A DNA stretch of 64,000 nt from Desulfonatronospira thiodismutans ASO3-1 (GTDB taxonomy: Bacteria; Desulfobacterota; Desulfovibrionia; Desulfovibrionales; Desulfonatronovibrionaceae), in NCBI RefSeq assembly GCF_000174435.1, contig NZ_ACJN02000002.1, positions 496,001 to 560,000 of the forward strand. Direction: 5' to 3'. This document shows positions 42,389 through 49,831 of this stretch, piece after piece. Under the pieces are notes generated by a model. That model was not told the DNA's origin. It did no database searches and saw only the letters and a program-made list of their open reading frames with translations. Both the position numbers and the translations under genes were made by a program. How positions within the stretch are numbered: position 1 is the first letter of the stretch; each line of letters starts with the position of its first letter.

Positions 42389-42817
42389 TTAGTCAAAATG
42401 ATCCACCCAGGAGGCTGGGGTAATAACGGAACTCCCTGGCCGTGGGTTGTCAATGAGTGGCTTGTCGCCGGTAATAAGAATGGCTTGAGCTTCGTTGGCC
42501 AGGAGAGCCCAAATATGAGAATCCTTGGCATCCGGGGCCGAGTGCTTCGTATCCGCAAGCGGTTCACGCCAGATTGCGTTGGCGGTGATTTCAGTCAGTA
42601 TTGTTTCAATATCAGGGCTGCTTAAGCCATGCAGTCGCGCTATTGCAGGGCGCATAAGTACCTGTTCATACTCCCGTAGAAGTTCAGGGGACAGCAGATA
42701 AACTATTCGTCCCTCCAGCATGGCATCCACGAGCCTGGCGGTAGGTGCGTCAGGTCTGGAAGTAATGACCCCGGCAACCAGGACGTTGGTATCAACGACA
42801 AAGATCCTTCTGATCAT
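42389..42817 (-). CDS. PIN-domain toxin (COG1569-type)
   Basis: The 142-residue protein has the PIN nuclease acid set: VVDTNVLVAGVI at the start, ELLREYEQVL, DAKDSHIWALLANEA and ITGDKPLID. PIN toxins cleave RNA such as tRNA or rRNA. The gene starts at the base where the ribbon-helix-helix gene ends, the usual antitoxin-toxin order. Confidence 0.88.
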   Translation of the reverse strand: MIRRIFVVDTNVLVAGVITSRPDAPTARLVDAMLEGRIVYLLSPELLREYEQVLMRPAIARLHGLSSPDIETILTEITANAIWREPLADTKHSAPDAKDSHIWALLANEAQAILITGDKPLIDNPRPGSSVITPASWVDHFD

Positions 42818-43050
42818 TAATTTCTAAAGGCACGGGTTTCTGCCGTACTCAGGGCCATTGCCTCTTCTTCACTGCAGTTCGCCTGTGAGCGTGCGTGAGC
42901 CACCAGTTGCCGGGCATCATCCATGGACTTTATACCGCGCATATGCAGGCTTTCTTCAATTATCTTGTTTATGCTGCGTCCCTGCCTGGCCGATGTTTCC
43001 TTTAGGGCGCGGTGCAACTCGTCATCAAGGGTAATGGTTAAACGGCTCAT
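42817..43050 (-). CDS. Ribbon-helix-helix antitoxin
   Basis: The 77-residue protein has SRLTITLDDELHRALKETSA followed by RQGRSINKIIEESL, a CopG/Arc-type DNA-binding fold. The tail (about 40-77) should bind and neutralise the PIN toxin encoded directly downstream, and the complex usually represses its own promoter. A ribosome site (GGAGGT) precedes the start on the minus strand. Confidence 0.85.
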   Translation of the reverse strand: MSRLTITLDDELHRALKETSARQGRSINKIIEESLHMRGIKSMDDARQLVAHARSQANCSEEEAMALSTAETRAFRN

Positions 43051-43170
43051 TTTTACCTCCAGGTGAGCATGTTTTCTTCCATATAATCACCAGAGCACCA
43101 AGGTGTCAATGATGTAACTGATTGTAAAAAACATGAGCACAGCAATATATTTTTAAACTCTGAATCCACT

Positions 43171-43206
43171 AAAAAAGTTCCGGGATCGCACCGAATCCCG
43201 GAACCT
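43171..43206 (-). terminator. Terminator of the YeeE-nitroreductase operon
   Basis: A 10-base perfect stem GTTCCGGGAT/ATCCCGGAAC (43177-43186 with 43195-43204) is followed on the minus strand by TTTTTT. It lies about 50 bases after the nitroreductase stop. Confidence 0.9.
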
Positions 43207-43254
43207 GTAATATTTGACAATAACAAAGCATTATCAATTAAGCCTTGTTCATGA

Positions 43255-43863
43255 TCAGTCCAGGATGATTTCCTCCATGGCTTTTCTGGGTCTGGGCTCT
43301 GGGGATTCAGCCGGCCGGCCCACCGCCAGCAAGGCCATCACTGCGGCCTGCTGCGGCAGGTTGAAGCGCTGGCGCAGGGCCTCTTCATCGTACATGCCGA
43401 TCCAACATGTGCCCAGGTCCATCTCAGTGGCCCGGAGCATGATATGGGTCAGGGCGATGGAGCAGTTCATGCCCACTGCCCCGCGCAGCACCTCGGTGGG
43501 GGCGTTTTGAGCCTTTTCCACGTAGTCTTCCACTCCGGCCTGCATTTCCGGGGGCAGAACCGCGCTGTCGCGCAGAAAACGCACCGCTGCCCTGGCATCC
43601 TCCAGAAACCGGGTGATGTCTGCGCAGCAGATGAGCACCGCACCTGCTCCGGCCACCCATTTCTGGCCCCGGGTTGGGGAACCCGACAGCCACTGGATGT
43701 CTTCCCTGCCGTCTACGATTTTGAATCTCCAGGGCTGGGCGTTCATGGCTGAAGGGGCCAGCCTGGCCGCCTCCAGAAGCTTCATGATTTCATCCCTGGA
43801 GACGGGATCGTCTGCAAACTTTCTGATGCTGCGTCTTTTTTCAATGGCCTCGTGTACCTGCAT
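43255..43863 (-). CDS. Nitroreductase-family FMN oxidoreductase
   Basis: The 202-residue protein starts EAIEKRRSIRKFADDPVSRD, the FMN-binding Arg-rich signature, then LLEAARLAPSAMNAQPWRFK, and ends with LPQQAAVMALLAVGRPAESP. Family members reduce nitro-compounds, flavins or quinones with NAD(P)H. The gene follows two YeeE/YedE-type membrane genes by 32 bases and shares their terminator, so a link to sulfur or selenium chemistry is possible but not shown. Confidence 0.9.
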   Translation of the reverse strand: MQVHEAIEKRRSIRKFADDPVSRDEIMKLLEAARLAPSAMNAQPWRFKIVDGREDIQWLSGSPTRGQKWVAGAGAVLICCADITRFLEDARAAVRFLRDSAVLPPEMQAGVEDYVEKAQNAPTEVLRGAVGMNCSIALTHIMLRATEMDLGTCWIGMYDEEALRQRFNLPQQAAVMALLAVGRPAESPEPRPRKAMEEIILD

Positions 43864-43895
43864 AGGCTTGTCCTCCTGTTTTCAGGTCTGCAAAA

Positions 43896-44423
43896 TTACA
43901 GACCCTTTCTTTCAAACCAGACAAAGAGAAGAAGTCCGATAATGATAAAGGCAAGGATAACCGGCCAGTGACTGATGTTCAACACCTGGGGCAGGGTGAT
44001 TTTGCCGTAGTCCCCCCAGGCATAGACCGTGTTTTTAAGCACTGGATAGGCTTGGGCGAATACGGCTGCTCCGGCTATCATGCCCAGGATTCCCCACAAA
44101 GCGTCCAGACGGCCTTCGCCAAGAGCCCCGAGAGAGGTCCCTGGACAGTATCCAAGCATGCCCCAGCCCAGTCCGAAAAGGATGGCCCCGATTATGTTGG
44201 CTCCCATGATGGTGGTCTTAATGGACAGATCCACCTGTCCCAGGTCATAGAGAAGATATATTCCCACCATGCTTACCAGGACGGTACTGAACATGAATTT
44301 GATAATGGTCATGTCCAAAAGACGCAGGGCGCCCAGCTGCTTGTCGTAGCGCACCACCCGGGCTTTCTGCAGCAGAAAGCCAAACAGAATGCCGGTAATT
44401 AAGCCGATTATTATAAGTTTCAT
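43896..44423 (-). CDS. YeeE/YedE-family sulfur transport protein, second subunit
   Basis: The 175-residue protein has about five hydrophobic helices and the motif GWGMLGYCPGTSLGALGEG, typical of the half-size YeeE/YedE partner (DUF6691-like). In the larger single-chain YeeE/TsuA, thiosulfate is passed along conserved Cys residues; Cys in GYCPGT is the corresponding residue here. The start ATG overlaps the stop of the upstream UGA-containing partner (ATGA). The pair probably forms one transporter. Confidence 0.88.
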   Translation of the reverse strand: MKLIIIGLITGILFGFLLQKARVVRYDKQLGALRLLDMTIIKFMFSTVLVSMVGIYLLYDLGQVDLSIKTTIMGANIIGAILFGLGWGMLGYCPGTSLGALGEGRLDALWGILGMIAGAAVFAQAYPVLKNTVYAWGDYGKITLPQVLNISHWPVILAFIIIGLLLFVWFERKGL

Positions 44424-44935
44424 GATTTAGCACCTCCATAGATAATCCTGGCCATGATGATTCCGGCACCCAGGAAAAATATCAGGGAGATGAGGCCGCT
44501 GACGGAAAGTTGAAGCGTACCGCTCAACCCGTGTCCGCTGGGTCAGCCATCGGCCATTCTGGCTCCGAACATGGCCACGGCACCTCCGGCAAAAGCCATG
44601 AGGCCGCGCTTGACCGGGGTGAACCCGAAGTTCTGCTGCCACATGTCCGGGACCCACTGCACCTTGAAGGAGCCGGAGGTTCTGGCGGCGATAAAAGAAC
44701 CCACCAGAATTCCGGTGACAAACATCCACTGCCAGTCAACCTGGGGAGCCACCTGGACATAATATTCCAGCTGCTCCAGCCTCTCCGGTGCGATGAGGCC
44801 TTCAATCATGCCTGCTGCTCTGACAAAACTTGTGGATGCTCCGAAATACTGACCGGCTATCCATACGGACAGGATCACCACCAGTCCGCTCAGAGCGCCG
44901 GCCAGATATGGGCTCCATGCTGTACTCTTGGGCAT
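44420..44935 (-). CDS. YeeE/YedE-family sulfur transport protein with in-frame UGA (probable selenoprotein)
   Basis: The frame from ATG 44935 (strong AGGAAGGAGG ribosome site) reads 130 codons to a TGA at 44545-44543, then continues in the same frame for 40 codons to a TGA at 44422-44420. The residues around the first TGA are ARMADG-U-PSGHGLSG. In YeeE/YedE proteins this motif is GC-x-SGHG, so the UGA stands at the conserved Cys. The extension (LISLIFFLGAGIIMARIIYG) is the expected last membrane helix, and the true stop overlaps the next gene (ATGA). A SECIS-like hairpin follows the UGA. Total length with Sec131 is 171 residues. Automated calling would truncate it at 130. A stop mutation is the alternative, but the intact downstream frame and hairpin argue against it. 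Confidence 0.85.
44507..44545 (-). promoter_or_regulatory. SECIS-like element after the in-frame UGA
   Basis: Numbering from the base after UGA, nucleotides 15-34 fold into a hairpin: GUUGA pairs with UCAAC, one U bulges, GCG pairs with CGC, and the tip is GUA with GGU at 22-24. G-U pairs can extend it by two. The stem distance, bulged U and GGU tip resemble the E. coli fdhF SECIS, whose GGU lies at 19-21, although here the bulged U is on the 3' side. SelB would bind it to deliver Sec-tRNA. Confidence 0.65.
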
Positions 44936-44975
44936 ATTACCTCCTTCCTTGAATAAAGTTTGATAATTGAAAAGG

Positions 44976-46001
44976 TCATGTTCCTGGCCGAATCTTTTTC
45001 AGCAGGGTCTGATAGGCTTCATTCAACCTGATGAATTCCTCATGATCCCCTCCCTTGTCCGGGTGCATTTTCAGGGCCCGGCGGCGGTAGATCCTGGTGA
45101 GTTCCCTCATAGACATTTTTTTCAGTTTCTGCACGGACATGCCCAGGATGGTACCCACCTCCTCCATGCCCGGCTCCTTCTTGGCCGGTCGGGGCTGCTC
45201 AAACCCGGCCCGGTTGCGGGCCATGAAGTCCCGGATATGTTCCTGCAGGATATTGCCCGTAGAAAAGGGATAATCGAAATACATGATCACATAGCGCCTG
45301 AGATACTTATGCAGGCCCTTTTTCCTTGCATGGCCCTTCCAGAAGGAAACGTCCCGGTCCAGCCGGCAGACTTCCTGTAAAAACAAGCGGTCCAGTCTGT
45401 GCTGGTCCAGGCCCTGGGGCATCTTCCCGGCTATGATTTCATCAAAGAAGCGGCGCAGATAGAAAAATGAATATACATACAGGGAGTATTCAGAGGGATT
45501 GAGGCTGCCTTCCATGTTTATGAACAGATGCTCCAGTTCATCCCTGGATTTGAAGGCCAGTGGCCGGTAGAACTTTGTGGGTATACGGGTGAGTTTTGAC
45601 TGGTCCAGTTCCCCCAGGCGCAGGTAGTTGTAGCGGCGCTTGTCAATAATGTGCAGCCGGTTGCGGATGAATTCGTCTTCCTGGTGGGTAAGCTCCGGAA
45701 TCCTGGCATTTCTTGCGTCCCTGGACTTGAAGCCCTGCAGGGATCTTTTTATGTCCGGACTCACAAAAGGCCAGAATACATCCTCCAGGTCCCCGTAATC
45801 CCAGGCAGTGCCGGAGGCGTTTAGCTGCTCCTCCACCTGCTCGTGTATATAAAAGCTCCTGCCCCCGGGGTACTCAAGAAAAACAGACGGGTCGTGGCCA
45901 AGGTCCATTAGATCCCTGGATACATACACCCCCTGACTGAGCACAGACTGGCGGATAACGTAATATCTTTTTTTGTTCTGCTCTTTCCAGGCCAGATACA
46001 C
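44976..46001 (-). CDS. Protein with C-terminal J-domain
   Basis: The 341-residue protein has a J-domain at its very end (about 275-335): MSMRELTRIYRRRALKMHPD and KGGDHEEFIRLNEAYQTLLK, with the HPD that stimulates DnaK. The rest (about 1-270) is mostly helical and charged (RNRLHIIDKRRYNYLRLGEL) with no family I recognise and no membrane segment. The domain order is the reverse of DnaJ, so the long N-terminal part probably brings a specific client to Hsp70. It is 40 bases upstream of the selenoprotein-like YeeE gene and may be co-transcribed. Confidence 0.85.
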   Translation of the reverse strand: MYLAWKEQNKKRYYVIRQSVLSQGVYVSRDLMDLGHDPSVFLEYPGGRSFYIHEQVEEQLNASGTAWDYGDLEDVFWPFVSPDIKRSLQGFKSRDARNARIPELTHQEDEFIRNRLHIIDKRRYNYLRLGELDQSKLTRIPTKFYRPLAFKSRDELEHLFINMEGSLNPSEYSLYVYSFFYLRRFFDEIIAGKMPQGLDQHRLDRLFLQEVCRLDRDVSFWKGHARKKGLHKYLRRYVIMYFDYPFSTGNILQEHIRDFMARNRAGFEQPRPAKKEPGMEEVGTILGMSVQKLKKMSMRELTRIYRRRALKMHPDKGGDHEEFIRLNEAYQTLLKKIRPGT

Positions 46002-46119
46002 GAAATATTCCTTCTGGTTGCGGCCCGCCCCGTGGGTTCGCCCCTTGAGGCGGGCTGCAATACGTATTTTTACATCAAGCGGTCAGGGGTTGCCTGAAAA
46101 AAGCGCAGGCGCTTTGACA

Positions 46120-47574
46120 TCAGCTTCCTTTCACCCCTTTGGCGATGCGCTCGCCGATATCCTTGTCAATATTGCGCCAGTACTCCAGAGCCCGCTCCAG
46201 AATGGGGCCGCTGACGCCTTTTTTGAGATGTCCCACAACATTGGACACCAGCCTTTCACGCTGGGCCTCATCCATGACCTCGCGCACCAGGGTACCGGGC
46301 TGGCCGAAATCGTCGTCATCCTTGCGCAGGGTATAGGCGGTGCGCATAAATTCTCCAGAGGCCTCCCAGACGGCTTCTTCGGGATAACGCTTTGGGTCGG
46401 CGCTGGGTCCGCCCTTGGAGTTGGGGGCGTATACAGGATCGGAGACGTTTTCAATGCGCATGGCCCCGCCTTTGCTGTAGCTGTGTACCGGTGCCTTGGG
46501 CCGGTTGACCGGGATCTGTTTGTAATTGACCCCGAGTCTGGCCCTGTGAGCATCGGCATAGGAAAAAAGCCGGGCCTGAAGCATGCGATCCGGGCTGGGG
46601 CCGATGCCGGGCACAAAGCTGTTGGGCTCAAAGGCGGCCTGCTCAATCTCGGCATGAAAGTCGGCCGGATTGCGGTTCAAAGTCAGCCGTCCCACCTCGT
46701 GCAGGGGGTAGTCGCTGTGAGGCCAGACCTTGGTCAGATCAAAGGGGTTGTAACGGTAGGTTTTGGCGTCTTCAAAGGGCATGATCTGCACCTTGAGGGT
46801 CCAGCTGGGATTTTCACCGCGCTTAATGGCCTCGGCCAGGTCCCGGCGGTGGTAGTCGGCGTCCTGGCCGGCGATTCTATCTGCTTCTTCATCTGTTAGA
46901 AACTCAATGCCCTGGTCCGTCTTGAAGTGGTATTTGACCCAGAACTTCTCGCCTTTGGCGTTGACCCACATATAGGTGTGACTGGTGTAGCCGTTCATAT
47001 GCCGGTAGGTTCTGGGCACCCCGCGATCGCTCATGAGAATGGTTACCTGGTGAGCGGATTCCGGAGACAGGGTCCAGAAGTCCCACTGCATGTCGTGACA
47101 GCGCAGGCCGGTGTCAGCCCGGCGTTTCTGGGAGTGGATGAAGTGCTGGAATTTCATGGGGTCGCGAATAAAAAACACCGGAGTGTTGTTGCCCACCATG
47201 TCGTAGTTGCCTTCCGGGGTGTAGAATTTGACAGCAAAACCGCGCACGTCCCGCCAGGTATCCGGGCTGCCGGACTCTCCGGCAACGGTGGAAAAGCGGG
47301 CCAGGACCTCTGTCTTGGCCCCTGGCTGGAATAATGACGCCTTGGTATAGGCGCTCACGTCACTGGTGACCTCAAAGTGCCCGAAGGCCCCGGAACCCTT
47401 GGCATGGGGCTGGCGATCCGGGATCATTTCCCGGTTGAAATTGGCCATCTGCTCCAGCAGATAATGGTCCTGAAGCAGGATGGGGCCGTCCGGGCCTACA
47501 GTCAATGAAAACTCATCGCTGGATACCGGCATTCCGGCGTCATTGGTTGTGGGTTTTCCCTGATTGTCTGCCAT
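46120..47574 (-). CDS. Monofunctional heme catalase
   Basis: Clade 3-type small-subunit catalase of 484 residues. Signatures are the catalytic His in [51 protein letters not shown] and the proximal heme Tyr in [14 protein letters not shown]. It removes hydrogen peroxide in the cytosol. Its presence fits an anaerobe that meets oxygen. A promoter candidate with an adjacent dyad lies about 350 bases upstream. The ATG is preceded by AGGAGAAAC. Confidence 0.95.
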   Translation of the reverse strand: MADNQGKPTTNDAGMPVSSDEFSLTVGPDGPILLQDHYLLEQMANFNREMIPDRQPHAKGSGAFGHFEVTSDVSAYTKASLFQPGAKTEVLARFSTVAGESGSPDTWRDVRGFAVKFYTPEGNYDMVGNNTPVFFIRDPMKFQHFIHSQKRRADTGLRCHDMQWDFWTLSPESAHQVTILMSDRGVPRTYRHMNGYTSHTYMWVNAKGEKFWVKYHFKTDQGIEFLTDEEADRIAGQDADYHRRDLAEAIKRGENPSWTLKVQIMPFEDAKTYRYNPFDLTKVWPHSDYPLHEVGRLTLNRNPADFHAEIEQAAFEPNSFVPGIGPSPDRMLQARLFSYADAHRARLGVNYKQIPVNRPKAPVHSYSKGGAMRIENVSDPVYAPNSKGGPSADPKRYPEEAVWEASGEFMRTAYTLRKDDDDFGQPGTLVREVMDEAQRERLVSNVVGHLKKGVSGPILERALEYWRNIDKDIGERIAKGVKGS

Positions 47575-47922
47575 GATGTTTCTCCTTTTTCGTTTTTATG
47601 GTTTATAATCCAGCATAAATAACTATGTTTGTATATAATTCAATCATTTCGACATGTTGCTTTAACTTGAAATTTTCATTTTTCTACGTACATCACGGTC
47701 TTATCTGCTCACCAACGCTTTTCTTTCATACATCTTAAGGCCGGGGGTTCGTTCAAATATCCACTTTCTTATTCAGATTCTCTAAGGTTTGGTTTTGTCC
47801 AGCACTAAATGGCTCGCCACAGAGAGGGCAGCCTGAACTCAGGATTTTGTCATTTGTACACGTACTGAGCGCGTGTAAAAATGATTTTTTCAGATGCATG
47901 TCAAATGCCAGACTCTTGTATA

Positions 47923-47951
47923 TGCATATTTTTTTCAGAGCTTTTTGTCAA
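47923..47951 (-). promoter_or_regulatory. Sigma-70-type promoter candidate for catalase
   Basis: On the minus strand TTGACA (47951-47946) is followed after 17 bases by TATGCA (47928-47923). The -35 hexamer is perfect. The transcript would begin near 47915 and carry a leader of about 340 bases before the catalase gene. Confidence 0.45.
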
Positions 47952-47968
47952 TAGATAATCATTACTAT
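47951..47968. promoter_or_regulatory. Operator-like dyad at the catalase promoter
   Basis: ATAGATAATCATTACTAT is an imperfect palindrome abutting the -35 box. Its GATAAT/ATTA composition resembles Fur/PerR-family boxes, and PerR often controls catalase genes. The match to any one consensus is partial. Confidence 0.35.
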
Positions 47969-48008
47969 TTGCGTTTATTTATGAAAGCTTTAAAAACACG
48001 AGTAAACC

Positions 48009-48881
48009 TTATCTAACCAGTCCCCGCAGGAGGTTCAAGTTTGCCAGGTCCCATTTTCCGGCCTTGTCCTTGGGGGTTTCTATGACCATGGGTACATCAT
48101 AGAACCGGGGATCGTTAAGGACCAGCCTGAATGGCTCCAGCCCCATTTCACCTTTGCCGATATGCTCGTGGCGGTCGCCCCGGCTGCCCAGCCCATAACT
48201 GCTGTCATTCAGGTGAACAGCCTGGACCCGCTGCAGCCCGACAGTACTGTCCAGGGTCTGCATGGTGGCATTGTAGCTTTCCCGGGTGCGCATATCATAA
48301 CCAGCCGCAAACACGTGGCAGGTGTCGAAGCAGACTCCCAGCCTGTCGGAGTTTTTGCTGGTGCTGATAATGAAATCAAGCTCCTGGAAGGTACTACCAA
48401 GGACTGTACCCTGCCCGGAGGTAGTTTCCAGGAGAACCTCAACATCTGCACTTTCCGGACATTGCTGCAGGGCCAGGTCCAGGGCCTCATCCAGGGCCCG
48501 GACATATGCCTGCAGTCCCTTATCCAGGCCCTGTCCCTTGTGCGCCCCGGGGTGTGTGACCAGCCCGGGAATGCCCAGCAGGGCGCAACGCTTAAGTTCG
48601 CCGGCAAAGGCCTGTACCGACTTTTTAAGGATTTCCCTGTCCGGAGAAGCCAGATTTATAAGGTAGCTGTCGTGGGAAAAAACAGGATAATCACCCCACT
48701 GCTGCAGGGCCTGCCTGAACTGTTCAGCCTCCTGCTCCTTGACTGGCGAGGTTTTCCACTGCCGCTGGTTGCGGGTGAATATCTGCAGGGCTGTACCAGA
48801 AAGCCCCTCTATACGTTCTACAGCCCGGTAAAGCCCTCCGGACACGGAGCAGTGTGCTCCCAGATAACGTGCTGCGTTCAT
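48009..48881 (-). CDS. nfo: Endonuclease IV (AP endonuclease)
   Basis: Zinc-dependent repair nuclease that cuts 5' to abasic sites. The 290-residue TIM-barrel protein starts YLGAHCSVSGGLYRAVERIE and has LVTHPGAHKGQG, VLLETTSGQGTVLG, GVCFDTCHVFAAGYD, VHLNDSSYGLGSRGDRHEHI and MVIETPKDK, which together supply the His/Glu/Asp ligands of the three zinc ions. The neighbouring catalase fits an oxidative-damage theme, though the two genes are 434 bases apart. Confidence 0.95.
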   Translation of the reverse strand: MNAARYLGAHCSVSGGLYRAVERIEGLSGTALQIFTRNQRQWKTSPVKEQEAEQFRQALQQWGDYPVFSHDSYLINLASPDREILKKSVQAFAGELKRCALLGIPGLVTHPGAHKGQGLDKGLQAYVRALDEALDLALQQCPESADVEVLLETTSGQGTVLGSTFQELDFIISTSKNSDRLGVCFDTCHVFAAGYDMRTRESYNATMQTLDSTVGLQRVQAVHLNDSSYGLGSRGDRHEHIGKGEMGLEPFRLVLNDPRFYDVPMVIETPKDKAGKWDLANLNLLRGLVR

Positions 48882-49118
48882 AATGTTTTGAGAATGAATT
48901 ATTTAAGTTTTAACTATAGAAGGTGGCATTATAAAGTTGACCTTACTGATGCATAAAATATAACATATCTTGTAAAGGGCACAAGGAAAAAGTGGGGCTG
49001 GCCGTGTGGGTCTGGCCGTATCTTTATACTGGTTTCCTGGATGCATTCCCCTGATTTAATTTGCAGGAGCAAGGGATAAAGTCAGGGCAGGTATCAAGCA
49101 GCAACAACGGAGGAACGT

Positions 49119-49781
49119 ATGCCTAACGACAACTCTGAAGCAATTTGCGGTCTTTGTCAAAAGGGCTTGACTGCCCGTGGTATTGGACGTCACTTGAGTT
49201 CTTGTCTTAAAAAAAATCTGTACCGGATAGCAGATGATAAAAAAGAAGGACCTGGTATACTGCATCTGAAAGTCCATGAGGGTTACAGCGGTTCTATATA
49301 CTGGCTGCATCTGGCGGTGAACCGTGATATCAAGCTGAGCACTCTGGACTCATTTCTCAGAAAGATCTGGCTGGAATGTTGCGGACATATGAGTGCATTC
49401 TTTGCCGGTTCCCCCTTTGGAACAGAGGAACTGAGCATGAACAGCCGGATAGATCGGCACCTGGACCCGAAGCACAGGCTGTCCTATATCTATGATTTCG
49501 GCTCCTCGACAACCCTGGCCATCGACTGTGTTGGAGAATATCCCGGCAAACTCAGGAAAAATGACAAAATCACTATTCTGTCTCGAAATGAAGATCCCCA
49601 GATCCTCTGCGATGTGTGCCAGAGTGAGACAGCTGAGTCTATCTGTCATGAATGCGGGATGAAGGATGGTGGGGCCTATTTATGCTCCCGCTGTCTTGAA
49701 AAGCACAAGTGTGGAAAAGAAATGCTGCTTCCGGTAATGAACTCCCCCAGGTGCGGCGTGTGCGGTTATGATGGTTCATAG
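49119..49781 (+). CDS. pRiA4b ORF-3-like protein with zinc-finger segments
   Basis: The central part (GYSGSIYWLHLAVNRDIKLS, then LDSFLRKIWLECCGHMSAFF) matches the pRiA4b ORF-3-like fold (PF07929) found in plasmids and IS-element passenger genes. An N-terminal zinc finger (AICGLCQKGLTARGIGRHLS with a later Cys) and a C-terminal Cys-rich region (LCDVCQSETAESICHECG, LCSRCLEKHKCG, CGVCG) are added. The role of the family is unknown. The length is 220 residues. The ATG follows AACGGAGGAACGT, a fair ribosome site. Confidence 0.82.
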   Translation: MPNDNSEAICGLCQKGLTARGIGRHLSSCLKKNLYRIADDKKEGPGILHLKVHEGYSGSIYWLHLAVNRDIKLSTLDSFLRKIWLECCGHMSAFFAGSPFGTEELSMNSRIDRHLDPKHRLSYIYDFGSSTTLAIDCVGEYPGKLRKNDKITILSRNEDPQILCDVCQSETAESICHECGMKDGGAYLCSRCLEKHKCGKEMLLPVMNSPRCGVCGYDGS

Positions 49782-49831
49782 CAGAAGCTTCTCTTGATTT
49801 TTAACCCTGTCGCCGGATTCAGGATTACTTT

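Larger units (their letters stand above)
47575..48008. other. Intergenic region upstream of catalase
   Basis: About 430 bases, AT-rich, with no gene. It contains the promoter candidate at 47923-47951 and the dyad at 47951-47968. The interval 47600-47650 is also AT-rich and could hold a nearer promoter. Confidence 0.45.

Noticed and set aside
44427-44729. A separate minus-strand frame overlapping the end of the YeeE gene, which could suggest a frameshift
   Set aside because: The YeeE frame itself continues after the single TGA with the right motif and membrane helix, so no frame change is needed.
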